Positions 31,408 through 39,737 of a DNA stretch of 64,000 bases are shown piece by piece (positions within the stretch are counted from its first letter, which is position 1; each line of letters begins with the position of its first letter). A program made the position numbers and the translations under genes. Location of the stretch: NCBI GenBank assembly GCA_044226655.1, contig JBGAGO010000003.1:310001-374000 (forward strand), written 5' to 3'. The notes under the pieces are model-generated. The model was not told where the DNA came from, did not search any database, and saw only the letters and a program-made list of their open reading frames with translations. The stretch comes from JBEVOS01 sp044226655 (lineage in GTDB: Bacteria > Pseudomonadota > Alphaproteobacteria > Caulobacterales > Aquidulcibacteraceae).

Positions 31408-32059
31408 GCGGCGCGGTCGCGTCCTTTGTCGGCGTGCGCCGCTTGGCGGCAATCAGCAGCGCAGGTGTGCCCGCATCGCAGACATCTTGACGGGTATCGA
31501 CTGCGAAACCCGCCGCTTCGAGCGGCGCCACGACATCGCGAAGTGCGCGAAAATTGTAAACCTCCGCCGGAAACGCCGAGACGGCGCGTTCGTCCGCACT
31601 CGTTCGGAAGAGGAGCGCAAACCGGCCTCCCGGTTTCATCACCCTCGCGATTTCCCGAAACGCGGTATCGAGATCGTTCCAGAAATAGATGACATGGACG
31701 CAGAGCGCCTTGTCGAAACTTTCGTCCGCAAACGGCAAGGATGCGGCGCTGGCGACCAAGATCTCGGCGCGGCGGGCTTTAACAAGCTTTGCATTCCGGC
31801 GCACGGCGATGTCGGCCATGAGTTCGGATGGGTCGATGCCGACGATCCGCCCGCCCGGCGCACGCGCGGCCAGCTCCGCAATGCTGCGGCCGGGGCCGCT
31901 GCCGATGTCGAGAACCTGATCGCCATACTCGACTTCCAGCGCATCGATGGCTTGCACGTTCTGCGCCCACGTTTCGCGCGCCATGATGAAGGCGATGAAG
32001 CGGCCGAGCGGACCTTTGGCATGACGGGCCTGTTCGGCGATGAAACGCGGCCTACGCAC
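31388..32059 (-). CDS. Class I SAM-dependent methyltransferase
   Basis: A 223-aa protein with SAM-binding motif VLDIGSGPGRSIAELAARA near residues 48-66, IVGIDPSELM as motif II, and ARVMKPGGRFALLF as the post-II strand. It starts 8 bp inside the upstream small membrane protein gene (overlap 32052-32059). The substrate is unknown. The gene is likely cotranscribed with the sterol-desaturase fusion and the 67-aa membrane protein, all on the minus strand, suggesting a lipid or membrane-related target. Confidence 0.85.
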   Translation of the reverse strand: MRRPRFIAEQARHAKGPLGRFIAFIMARETWAQNVQAIDALEVEYGDQVLDIGSGPGRSIAELAARAPGGRIVGIDPSELMADIAVRRNAKLVKARRAEILVASAASLPFADESFDKALCVHVIYFWNDLDTAFREIARVMKPGGRFALLFRTSADERAVSAFPAEVYNFRALRDVVAPLEAAGFAVDTRQDVCDAGTPALLIAAKRRTPTKDATAPPRIVGA

Positions 32060-32255
32060 GGGCGCCTCCCTGCTTCATGGCGAGACGCACGCCCGCGACA
32101 TAGGTGAGTGCGAAGCCGAGATTGGCTGCCGCAAAGCCGATCGTGAGTTCGTTCACGCCGGCGATGCAGCTCTGTGGAATGACGATGAGATAGCCGATCG
32201 CAAGTGTCGGTATGAGATGCAGCGCGAGCGGCAGATAAAGGGCGAAACGCTTCAT
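32052..32255 (-). CDS. Small membrane protein, 67 aa
   Basis: From ATG 32253-32255 the product is a 67-aa hydrophobic protein with two membrane helices (YLPLALHLIPTLAIGYLIVI and ELTIGFAAANLGFALTYVAG). It overlaps genes on both sides by 4 and 8 bp, so it is embedded in an operon with the desaturase fusion and the methyltransferase. The family is not recognised. Confidence 0.65.
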   Translation of the reverse strand: MKRFALYLPLALHLIPTLAIGYLIVIPQSCIAGVNELTIGFAAANLGFALTYVAGVRLAMKQGGARA

Positions 32256-33538
32256 TGCGGCAGACCTTGCACGGCGGTGAGCACACTCTCGGGCCGGCGC
32301 CAGATCTGGGTCTGGCAGAACACGCCAAGCGCACATCCGCGCAATTCGAGCGCGCCGCCGCGAAGGCGTATTGTCCCTGTATAGGTGCGTCCGTCGTCGG
32401 GATTATAAAGCGCGCCATCGCTCCAGACGCCCGGTTCTGTCTGGCGCAGGCCCCGCACTAGCTCGACTCCGATCAGTGAACGTGTCCGCAGAGCGCGATC
32501 TGGATTGTGGCTGTCGGTGCGCGCGCTTCCGTTTGCTTCGTTCGGTTCCCAAAGCCAGATGATGCGGCCGCACATCGTCTCGGGCGCGCCAGCGCATGGA
32601 CGGAACTGGACGATTGAGCCGAAGCCGCGCGTCGCCCAATTGCCGGCGATGTCGCTGCGCGTCTGCGCTGAGGCATCGCCTTGAATGATCGCCGCTGTCG
32701 CGAGGCCGATGGCGACCAGCAGGGCGGCGGCGCCGGCCCGAGCTGGCTTCGTCCGGCGCAACGGACAGATCGCGAAGGCGGCGACTTCGGCCTGATAGTC
32801 TGGATGCTCGGTGCCCATGAGCCGATCCCACCAGCTGAAATAGAGACCGTAATTGGAGCGGCCGTGCTGATGGTGGAGGTCGTGATGTGTGGTGGTGTTC
32901 CACCATCCGAACAGGCGCGAGGGCTTGCCCGCCACCGGATAAAGTTCGACGCCGGCATGGCCCATGACATTGCGCACGATCTGCCAGGTCACGAACGTGA
33001 AGATGGCGAGGTCATGCATAGGCACGAGCGCCGCCCAGAGCGGAACGAACGCGACCATGACGATCGCCTCGGGAACGTCGAAGGCGTAAGCCGTCCAGGG
33101 TGTCGGCGTCTTCGATTTGTGATGCGTGTGATGGAAGGTGCGGAAGAGACGCGGGTGATGCATCGCCCGATGCGTCCAGTAGAAATAGGCGTCCTGCGCC
33201 ACGATCATGGCGATGAGGGTGGCTACGAAATAGACCGGCCCCCTGACTGAAAAGTCCTCATAGATGGTGAGCCAGCCCGCGCGGCTGGCGTAGTACATGC
33301 CAAAGCCGGTGATCGAGAAGACGAGCGCCGTGCGCAGCGAGGCGAATACTTCGCGCCGATAGTCCGCGGCGGTGGCTCGGCGGGTCTGGATCTTCCGCGA
33401 CGCATAATGCGCGCGCCAAAACGCCCAGATGATCAGACTGAAGAGCCCCGCCGTGAGGATGTAGCGGCCGGCCTCGATGCTGAAGATGATGGGAAAGACT
33501 TGGACCAGTTCGCGCCAGAGATCGAATTCGACAGGCAT
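32252..33538 (-). CDS. Sterol desaturase/fatty-acid hydroxylase fused to DUF2147
   Basis: A 428-aa two-part protein. Residues 1-265 form a membrane di-iron hydroxylase: several helices and the histidine motifs HRAMHH, HHTHHK and HHDLHHQH typical of the sterol desaturase family. A further hydrophobic segment (AGAAALLVAIGLATAAII) then leads to a C-terminal DUF2147 domain from about residue 295 (IAGNWATRGFGSIVQFRPC, MCGRIIWLWEPN, YTGTIRLRGGALELRGCALG). DUF2147 proteins are normally separate secreted proteins; here the helix would place the domain in the periplasm. The frame is continuous with no stop. The substrate is unknown. Confidence 0.85.
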   Translation of the reverse strand: MPVEFDLWRELVQVFPIIFSIEAGRYILTAGLFSLIIWAFWRAHYASRKIQTRRATAADYRREVFASLRTALVFSITGFGMYYASRAGWLTIYEDFSVRGPVYFVATLIAMIVAQDAYFYWTHRAMHHPRLFRTFHHTHHKSKTPTPWTAYAFDVPEAIVMVAFVPLWAALVPMHDLAIFTFVTWQIVRNVMGHAGVELYPVAGKPSRLFGWWNTTTHHDLHHQHGRSNYGLYFSWWDRLMGTEHPDYQAEVAAFAICPLRRTKPARAGAAALLVAIGLATAAIIQGDASAQTRSDIAGNWATRGFGSIVQFRPCAGAPETMCGRIIWLWEPNEANGSARTDSHNPDRALRTRSLIGVELVRGLRQTEPGVWSDGALYNPDDGRTYTGTIRLRGGALELRGCALGVFCQTQIWRRPESVLTAVQGLPQ

Positions 33539-33687
33539 GGGGCTTCACCGCCGGTTGCGCCGGTCCAGTCCGGCTGGCGGAACCTCGTCCATCTGCCGAC
33601 GCGCCGCTCGCCGCGCTTGAAAACGGGCTAGCCGATCTCAAAAACGGCGCGCCGATTCTGAAAAACGCGCAGAAATTCAGTGTGAAG

Positions 33688-34743
33688 CTAGGCGAGTGCT
33701 TGGGCGCGATATTCTGAGGGTGTAAGCCCGGTGTCCGCCTTGAAGGCGCGATTGAACGGCCCGAGCGAGGCAAAACCAGCGTCCAGCGCGATGGTGGATA
33801 CCGGCACATCGCGCTGCGTCGGATCACCGAGGGCGGCCTTGGCGTCCTCCAGGCGCCATTGGTTGACGAAGGCGCTGAAGTTTCGATGTCCGAGCTTCTG
33901 ATTGATGAGCTGGCGCAAGCGATGCTCCGGCAACCGCAGGCGCAGGGCCAGAGACGCGATCGTCAGTCCTTCTTCCCGGTAGAGCCGCTCTGTCCGCATG
34001 AGCCGGTCCAGATCGGCGGCCGCGGCGGCGTCGGCGGCGTCCAGCGCGCCGGTGTCCCTCGCGCTTGGCGCCGCTGGCGCGGGCGTGGCTGTCGCGGCGA
34101 AGAGGTCGGCATCGACGCGCCCGAAGGCCCAGATCGATGTCAGCGCGATCAGCATCAACGTGGCGGCTGCCAACGGCGAGAGCCGCTCAGCCGAGCCCGC
34201 CATGAGTTCGAATGTCTGCACGATGATCACAGCCAGCGCATAGGCGGCGCCCGCCAGCAGGACCGGACCGCGCAGGCGCCGGCGCTTCTCCACGAGGTCG
34301 CCGCGCCATCCCGCCGCGATCAGGAAGACGATGTGGCTCGCAAGCGCGAACCCGATCAGATTGTGGGCGAGCCAGAAGAACGGTTGAACCGCAGGCGGGC
34401 TCAGGACGGCGAAGACCCCCACCGCCAGCAGGAGGAGCGCGGGGACAAAGCGCTTCCAGGCAGGCGCATCATCCTCGAACAGATCGCGCGCGAAGGCCCA
34501 GAACAGGCCGGCGCCCACGACCGAGAAGATCCAGGCCGGGACAAGGGCGAAGCCCAGCACACTATTGGCCATCGGCCATTGCGTCAGCGTGTGCCCAGCG
34601 GCGGCCAGGCAGAACAGGATTCCGGAGAGGCGCGCCCGTCCGTCCAGGCCACGGCTCAAAGCCAGGGCAAGTCCGAGGAACGCGCCGATCGCGACGCCCC
34701 TGGCAAGGAGTTCTGCGGCTTCGGCAGTCTGGCTCATGTTCAT
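33688..34743 (-). CDS. AraC-family regulator with membrane N-terminus
   Basis: A 351-aa protein. The first 215 residues form about seven hydrophobic helices (for example GVAIGAFLGLALALSRGLD and VLLAGAAYALAVIIVQTFELM). The C-terminal 100 residues are an AraC/XylS double helix-turn-helix (LASLALRLRLPEHRLRQLINQKLGHRNFSAFVNQWRLEDAK, then VSTIALDAGFASLGPFNRAFK). It should sense a signal in the membrane and regulate nearby genes; it is next to the desaturase fusion on the same strand. No ligand is known. Confidence 0.88.
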   Translation of the reverse strand: MNMSQTAEAAELLARGVAIGAFLGLALALSRGLDGRARLSGILFCLAAAGHTLTQWPMANSVLGFALVPAWIFSVVGAGLFWAFARDLFEDDAPAWKRFVPALLLLAVGVFAVLSPPAVQPFFWLAHNLIGFALASHIVFLIAAGWRGDLVEKRRRLRGPVLLAGAAYALAVIIVQTFELMAGSAERLSPLAAATLMLIALTSIWAFGRVDADLFAATATPAPAAPSARDTGALDAADAAAAADLDRLMRTERLYREEGLTIASLALRLRLPEHRLRQLINQKLGHRNFSAFVNQWRLEDAKAALGDPTQRDVPVSTIALDAGFASLGPFNRAFKADTGLTPSEYRAQALA

Positions 34744-34953
34744 CGTTTGGATGAAGCCCTGTGTTCGACCCGCGCCGGAGGCGCAAGCTCGGTGCTCGCT
34801 ATGACAAAGCCCTGCGTCCCGACACCCTCAGGATGCCATCGCGCGCAGGCGGCGTCAGGGCTGAAAAGCGTAAGCGTGCCTTGACGCCGCCGAGCACGAT
34901 GGGACGGACCGCTGCTCGTTCCTCCGGATCACGCCATCGCCTCACGCGCGCGC
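34744..34953. repeat. Gap carrying second copy of a diverged interspersed repeat
   Basis: Bases 34811-34903 align with 25502-25600 through several conserved blocks of 9-13 bp with small indels. The rest of the 210-bp gap between the AraC gene and the PilZ gene shows no convincing gene. The repeat is probably an old dispersed element. Confidence 0.5.
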
Positions 34954-35298
34954 TCATATAACAAACGCAAGCCCTGCAACGCCTTCGCGTTGCCACACGA
35001 CACGGGCCTCGGCCTTTATGCGCAGCGTGGGCTCCACCAGAATTACCTGTTCCGGCAAATCGCGGCGGACAAAGTATTCGATGCGCGCGCCTGTGGCGCT
35101 GATGTTCTTGAGTGCTACTGGCAGCTTTTCCCCATTTGCCAGGATGAGCGCACCTTGCCTGAAGACCGCTTGCCGTACAGCGCGCTCGACCTTGCGCGTC
35201 CAAGCGTGTGTCGCAGGCGGCGGCGCAGCGTTCTGCTCGACGACTTGGCGTAGCCGTTTGCTCAAGACGCCTTGATCTGACTTGGACTTGCCGAACAT
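34954..35298 (-). CDS. PilZ-domain protein
   Basis: A 114-aa cytoplasmic protein starting at ATG 35296-35298 (MFGKSKSDQG). It has a short charged N-terminus, then a PilZ beta barrel: RAVRQAVFRQGALILANGEKLPVALKNISATGARIEYF. The basic RxxxR-like element and NISATG in place of DxSxxG are visible, so c-di-GMP binding is possible but may be weakened by Asn for Asp. A diguanylate cyclase gene lies 1 kb away, which supports c-di-GMP signalling here. Confidence 0.75.
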   Translation of the reverse strand: MFGKSKSDQGVLSKRLRQVVEQNAAPPPATHAWTRKVERAVRQAVFRQGALILANGEKLPVALKNISATGARIEYFVRRDLPEQVILVEPTLRIKAEARVVWQREGVAGLAFVI

Positions 35299-35329
35299 CG
35301 ATCGCGCTGCCTCGTGGTGTTGCCGCCGC

Positions 35330-36193
35330 CTATGTTTGTCGCGACCGCCTGAAGGCGCCAGGGCTGAAACCAACGATCTCTGCGAAAGTGCGCGAGAAAT
35401 GGCTGGGCGAACTGAAGCCTGTCACCTCGGCGATCGTTGCGAGCGGAAGGGCGCTTGATTGGATGAGCGCCTTGGCGCGCTCCACGCGGGCCTCCAGCAC
35501 ATACCGATAGGGCGCCACGCCGACAGTGGTTTTGAACTTGCGCGTGAAGTGAAAGAGGCTGAGGCCCGTTAGCGCCGCGAGATCGGCCACTGAGATGTCG
35601 TCGGCAAGTCGGGCGTCCACGAAGTCGCGCACCTCGCCCAATTGTGCGTCGGTCAGACGGCCATCGCCTGTGTCCGTCGCAACGGTCTTCAGCAATTCGG
35701 CGCCTGCGGCGATGACGTGTGAGTCCATCAGAATCTGCGGCGCGCGGCCGGGAGTTTGCGCAAGGCGAGCCAGTTTCGTCATCGTGTTCATCAACTCGCT
35801 GCTCTGGAAATAGACCATCGGGTGCAGCGAGCGCTGCGAAGGCGGCACTTCCAATTCGTCGAACAGCCAATCCTGATCGAAATAGAGGACGCTGAAGGCG
35901 TTGCTCCGGGCGACGGGTTCGCACCAGCCTTCAACGCGCACGCCATGCGGAAGAAAGGTCATACGCCGGCGCATATCGAGGAGACGCACCGGCGCCACCT
36001 CATCGCCCGCCATGCCGCCATCGCTCAGCACGATGTCGTGCAGCGCGAGATAAGCGCTCTCGCCGGACCAGGCGAAGTCGAAGCCGCCTTCGCCCGAAGC
36101 GACATGCTCGACAGTGTAGGGCAGGCGACGAACACATGCGCGCGCTGCGCCCGCTTCGCTCCGCGGATTAAGTGCTAGCAGATGGTCGGACAT
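35330..36193 (-). CDS. AraC-family transcriptional regulator
   Basis: A 287-aa regulator starting at MSDHLLAL (ATG 36191-36193). An N-terminal cupin-like sensor domain spans about residues 30-150 (MTFLPHGVRVEGWCEPV, FSVLYFDQDWLFDELEVPP), followed by the AraC double helix-turn-helix (SVADLAALTGLSLFHFTRKFKTTVGVAPYRYVLEARVERAK and IAEVTGFSSPSHFSRTF). The inducer is unknown. It is divergent from the diguanylate cyclase gene, with an AT-rich shared region of about 140 bp. Confidence 0.87.
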   Translation of the reverse strand: MSDHLLALNPRSEAGAARACVRRLPYTVEHVASGEGGFDFAWSGESAYLALHDIVLSDGGMAGDEVAPVRLLDMRRRMTFLPHGVRVEGWCEPVARSNAFSVLYFDQDWLFDELEVPPSQRSLHPMVYFQSSELMNTMTKLARLAQTPGRAPQILMDSHVIAAGAELLKTVATDTGDGRLTDAQLGEVRDFVDARLADDISVADLAALTGLSLFHFTRKFKTTVGVAPYRYVLEARVERAKALIQSSALPLATIAEVTGFSSPSHFSRTFAEIVGFSPGAFRRSRQT

Positions 36194-36332
36194 GGAATGA
36201 CATGCTCGGGCTGACGCGACAGTGGCGACAGCAAGATTGTGCCAGACGAGCAATAAACAAAAAATTAACCGCGTGCTCGCTAAATGCCGCCGTCGGCGAC
36301 GCGAAATGGGCGGGCGCCATGTGGGGACATGG

Positions 36333-37385
36333 ATGGCGGACGAAGCAACCGGCTATGCAGGCGCGGCGGGGATCGCCTTCGCCCACACGGTCGTCGATCA
36401 ACTTGGCGACAAGGAAATCGCGCCCACACCGCCGAACTATGAATTGTGGGCGACCTATAAAACAGGCGCCTTCCCGGACCTCAACCGCGAAGTCGAAGCG
36501 CGTCTCGCCGCCGGCGAAGACCTGACGCCGGCTCTGTGCGAGGACTTGTACGAGCGCTTTTTCATGCCGACGCGCTCCTACGAGCAACTCGTTCAAACTG
36601 GCGAATCCATTGCGCACGAACTGGTCGGCGCACTCGTCCACCTTCGCGAGGCCAACACCAATGCCGGTGCGTTCGCGAGCAAACTCGAAGACGCCGCGTC
36701 CGACATGGAGGCGACGCCCGATCCGTCGCACATCAAGGCCCTCGTGCGAAATCTTGTGGCGGAGACGCGCGAGGTCGCTGCGCGCAATCGGACGCTGGAA
36801 ACGCAGATGGAAGCCTCATCCAAACAGATGGAGGCGTTGCAGGTCAGTGTTCGTCAGGCGACGCTGGAGGCGGTGACGGATGGGCTGACCGGCCTTGCCA
36901 ACCGGCGGCATTTCGACCGTCTCCTGTCGCGTCAGGTTGCAGATGCGGCGGAGCGCTCAGCGCCGCTCTGCCTCATCATGTGCGACATCGATCACTTCAA
37001 ACGGATCAACGATTCCTGGGGCCACCCCGTCGGCGATCAGGTCATCCGGTATGTGGCGAGCGCGATTCATGCTGCGGCGCCGAAACCGGCCTGCGGCGCA
37101 CGCTATGGCGGGGAGGAGTTTGCACTGCTGCTGCCGCGCACAAATCTCGATGCAGCCGAGACCATCGCCCAAGAGCTCCTCCGGCGCGTGCGCGCGCGCA
37201 CGTTGTCGCGCAAGTCGTCCGGCGAGCTTATCGGACACATCACCATCTCGGCCGGCGTCGCATTGCTGAGGCCAGGCGAGCGCGCAGAGGCGTTGCTGCG
37301 CCGCGCCGATGCCGCGCTCTACGAAGCCAAGCGCGCGGGGCGTGACCGCGTCATCTGCGAAAGCGAGAACCGCGCGGCGGCGTGA
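36333..37385 (+). CDS. Diguanylate cyclase (GGDEF domain)
   Basis: A 350-aa protein that should make c-di-GMP. The C-terminal GGDEF domain begins at VTDGLTGLANRRHFDRLL, has CDIDHFKRINDSWGHPVGD, and the active-site loop RYGGEEF, so catalysis is likely. The RxxD inhibitory site is not present before the loop (KPACGARYGGEEF). The N-terminal 190 residues are soluble and helical with a predicted coiled coil (NRTLETQMEASSKQMEALQ). ATG 36333 (MADEATGYAG) was chosen; other in-frame starts lie upstream. It overlaps the next gene by 4 bp. Confidence 0.88.
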   Translation: MADEATGYAGAAGIAFAHTVVDQLGDKEIAPTPPNYELWATYKTGAFPDLNREVEARLAAGEDLTPALCEDLYERFFMPTRSYEQLVQTGESIAHELVGALVHLREANTNAGAFASKLEDAASDMEATPDPSHIKALVRNLVAETREVAARNRTLETQMEASSKQMEALQVSVRQATLEAVTDGLTGLANRRHFDRLLSRQVADAAERSAPLCLIMCDIDHFKRINDSWGHPVGDQVIRYVASAIHAAAPKPACGARYGGEEFALLLPRTNLDAAETIAQELLRRVRARTLSRKSSGELIGHITISAGVALLRPGERAEALLRRADAALYEAKRAGRDRVICESENRAAA

Positions 37386-37924
37386 TCGCCGCAATGATGC
37401 ATGGAGCATGCGCCATGGACGTTCGCGAGTGGAGACCGGCGGTCATCGCCTCGTCCAAGTTCGAGGCGCAGATCATCGTCGATCTCTTGCGCAACGCCGC
37501 TGTCGCCGACGTTCTGACGTTTTGCGATGTGGCATATGCGCTCGAAGGGCTTCGCGGCGCGCGCGCGAACATGGTGCTCATGTCCCTCGCCAACGAGACA
37601 GCGGCGCTGGAATGGGTGCACAGTCTGCGGCGCGCCCTGGATCATTCGCTTCGAAAGGCTCCGGTCCTCATCATTTCGGGCCAGTTGACCGCAGCACAGG
37701 CCGAACGGTTTCGACACGCTGGCGCCAATGCCATTGTCGCAAAGCCGATGTCCACGGCAACGTTAACTGGCGTTGTGAAGAAAGTCCTCGCGAGGCCACG
37801 GCCATTCATCGAGAGCGCGGTCTATGTCGGACCCTGCCGACGCGCTGGGATCGTGACCGCTGGCCCCGACAAACGCCGTCGCCAGGTGGACAATCCCGAG
37901 AAGGCGCGCTCCGGCGCGATCTAG
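37382..37924 (+). CDS. Degenerate response-regulator receiver protein
   Basis: A protein of up to 180 aa with a CheY-like fold: PAVIASSKFEAQIIVDLLRN at the start, VLIISGQLTAAQ and the switch-lysine-like IVAKPMS. The strand that should end in the phospho-accepting Asp reads ANMVLMSLAN, so the phosphorylation site is lost. A C-terminal FIESAVYVGPCRRAG motif resembles that of alphaproteobacterial receiver proteins. The start may be the ATG at 37415 (MDVREWRP). The overlap with the diguanylate cyclase suggests it modulates that enzyme by protein contact. Confidence 0.72.
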   Translation: MIAAMMHGACAMDVREWRPAVIASSKFEAQIIVDLLRNAAVADVLTFCDVAYALEGLRGARANMVLMSLANETAALEWVHSLRRALDHSLRKAPVLIISGQLTAAQAERFRHAGANAIVAKPMSTATLTGVVKKVLARPRPFIESAVYVGPCRRAGIVTAGPDKRRRQVDNPEKARSGAI

Positions 37925-37966
37925 AAGCGTCCGGCCCATTGGACGCACGCAAGCGTGGCGCGCTGC

Positions 37967-38596
37967 TTACCAGCGGAGCAGGCGCGCGCCCATAGTTGCG
38001 CCAAGCGCCGCGCAGATTGCAAAGGCAGCTGTGTACCAGGTCGCCACGTAAGGCGCGAAGTCGATCGGGCAGAACAAGGAATAGGGAATGGCGGAGAGCG
38101 CGCCTGCTACCGCGCCAGCCGTCATGCCGGCAACGCTCAATCGTGTGGGCCCGAAACGGCGCATGGCGAGTATGAGTGCGGCGCCCGTCGGTGCGGCGAT
38201 CAAGGGGATTTGCCAGAGGCAGCTCGGCACGCCGCCGCCGGTCCAAAGCGTCCAGCGCAGCGGCTCGTGCGTCATGGCCATTCCTGTGATGGAAACGCCC
38301 GCGGCGACGACCGCTACGCTGATCACGCCAAGTGTGGCGCGCGCAATGCGAAGGTCATTGCCGACAACACGGTTCATGATTGGCAGCATGACCATCACTA
38401 CCAACGCGCCGAAGCCCATCTTGAGCGTGGTTGAGAGCCTAGCCGCCTCTAGATCGGGCCGCACGCCGCCAATGGCGATGAAGGCGATGCCCGCCAGCAA
38501 CAGCCCGGCGAGGCCATAGAGCGCAAGCGTGGCGCGTCGCGGCGCCCGCGGCGGCGTCCGGTGTGAAAGATCGTTGATGAAATCGTCGGTGTTCAT
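37967..38596 (-). CDS. nrsF: Anti-sigma factor NrsF (DUF1109)
   Basis: A 209-aa membrane protein with six hydrophobic segments after a short cytoplasmic N-terminus (MNTDDFINDLSHRTPP). It matches the DUF1109/NrsF family that sequesters the ECF factor SigF at the membrane in Caulobacter and releases it under metal or oxidant stress. Conserved periplasmic cysteines are present: GGVPSCLWQIPLI and PYSLFCPIDFAPY, thought to sense the stress. It overlaps the sigF stop by 4 bp on the minus strand. Confidence 0.9.
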   Translation of the reverse strand: MNTDDFINDLSHRTPPRAPRRATLALYGLAGLLLAGIAFIAIGGVRPDLEAARLSTTLKMGFGALVVMVMLPIMNRVVGNDLRIARATLGVISVAVVAAGVSITGMAMTHEPLRWTLWTGGGVPSCLWQIPLIAAPTGAALILAMRRFGPTRLSVAGMTAGAVAGALSAIPYSLFCPIDFAPYVATWYTAAFAICAALGATMGARLLRW

Positions 38597-39150
38597 GCTT
38601 TGCCGTCCCGCGCCACGAGGCGCATCAAGTTCTTGATCCCGCGATGCACGTTCACTTTGACGGCTGTTTCGGACAGTCCAGTTTCAGCGGCAGCCTCGCG
38701 CACGGAGAGTTCATCGAGCTTCACAAGCCGCACGGCTCTTCGTTGCTGTTCCGGGAGCCGCGCCACCAGCGCGTTCGCGTCGCGCTGTGCATCGCCCGCA
38801 TCTGCGGTGTCCGCCGCGAAGAGAGCGTCCATGCCGTCGAGCGGAATGTGTGCCCGCAGGCCCTCGCGGCGCAAGTGATCGATCACTTTGTAGCGCGCAA
38901 TCGCGTACACCCATGCGGTCATCGGCTGACGCGATGCATCATAGCTTTCACGGCGTATATGGATGGCGAGCAGGACGTCCTGGAGCACGTCTTCTACGTC
39001 GCTGTCGTGTCTTTGAAGGTGACGGCGCACGAAAGGACGAAGCAGTGCCGCGAGCGACGACAGCAGCGTAGCATAGGCGGTGGAATCGCCCGCGCGCGCG
39101 GCGGCCAAAAGCGGCATGAGCCGCGCATTGGCGGCCTCGCTCCGGGTCAT
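38593..39150 (-). CDS. sigF: ECF sigma factor SigF
   Basis: A 185-aa ECF sigma factor. Region 2 contains DVEDVLQDVLLAIHIRRESYDASRQPMTAWVYAIARYKVIDHLRR, and region 4 contains LPEQQRRAVRLVKLDELSVREAAAETGLSETAVKVNVHRGIKNL. ATG 39148-39150 (MTRSEAAN) fits the family start. It pairs with NrsF directly downstream. A GTAACC-N16-CGAA promoter, the form reported for Caulobacter SigF, lies before the thioredoxin gene 1.7 kb upstream, on the same strand. Confidence 0.92.
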   Translation of the reverse strand: MTRSEAANARLMPLLAAARAGDSTAYATLLSSLAALLRPFVRRHLQRHDSDVEDVLQDVLLAIHIRRESYDASRQPMTAWVYAIARYKVIDHLRREGLRAHIPLDGMDALFAADTADAGDAQRDANALVARLPEQQRRAVRLVKLDELSVREAAAETGLSETAVKVNVHRGIKNLMRLVARDGKA

Positions 39151-39253
39151 CGAACGATCATGCTCTGCTGCATCGTCGAAGTGTAGCTCCGTGGCGCGAG
39201 GCGCGCGAGCCGTTCCAGAGAACGCCACTGCAACGAGCGCCGCACCGCGCACG

Positions 39254-39727
39254 TCACGCCGCCTTCGGCCGAGGACGCTCAAGCCACAGCAACGCGGCGG
39301 CAATTGCGAGAAACGCAAGCGCCATCATGAACAGCCACCCGCCATCGGTCGGCAGGTTCATCGCATCGATCTCGGCGACGCTCTTGCCCTGTTGCAACAG
39401 CGGAACAAGCTGATCCATTGCCGGAATCGTCGTGCCGAGAAATGGCGAGAGATGAAAGCCGATCGCGGCAAGCGTGATGGCGCCAGCAACGAGCGCGCCG
39501 AAGAAGCGCGTGCGCGGAATGACAAGCAGGACGGCGGCGGCGAGTTCGCCTGCGCCGGTGAGATAGCGGAGGTAAGGCTCAAAGAGATCGACGCCCGAGC
39601 GCCCGGCAATGAGCGCGAAGATGGGGTTTGGCGATGGGCCGATGAATTTCGGAAGCCCGACCATGAATACCAGCGCTGCCGCAAACCCGGCGGCGAGAAC
39701 CCAAGACGCGATTCGTGTGAGTTTCAT
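39254..39727 (-). CDS. DoxX-family membrane protein
   Basis: A 157-aa protein starting at MKLTRIASW (ATG 39725-39727), with four membrane helices. The DoxX pattern VGLPKFIGPSPN, YLRYLTGAGELAAAVLLVI and GALVAGAITLAAIGFHL is clear. DoxX proteins are frequent in SigF regulons and may act in redox or sulfur stress at the membrane. It lies between ccdA and sigF on the same strand. Confidence 0.82.
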   Translation of the reverse strand: MKLTRIASWVLAAGFAAALVFMVGLPKFIGPSPNPIFALIAGRSGVDLFEPYLRYLTGAGELAAAVLLVIPRTRFFGALVAGAITLAAIGFHLSPFLGTTIPAMDQLVPLLQQGKSVAEIDAMNLPTDGGWLFMMALAFLAIAAALLWLERPRPKAA

Positions 39728-39737
39728 GTTCGCATCC

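Noticed and set aside
37309..37995. Plus-strand 228-aa frame overlapping the diguanylate cyclase and receiver genes
   Set aside because: It lies entirely over two genes with recognised domains in another frame and has shadow-like Arg-rich composition.
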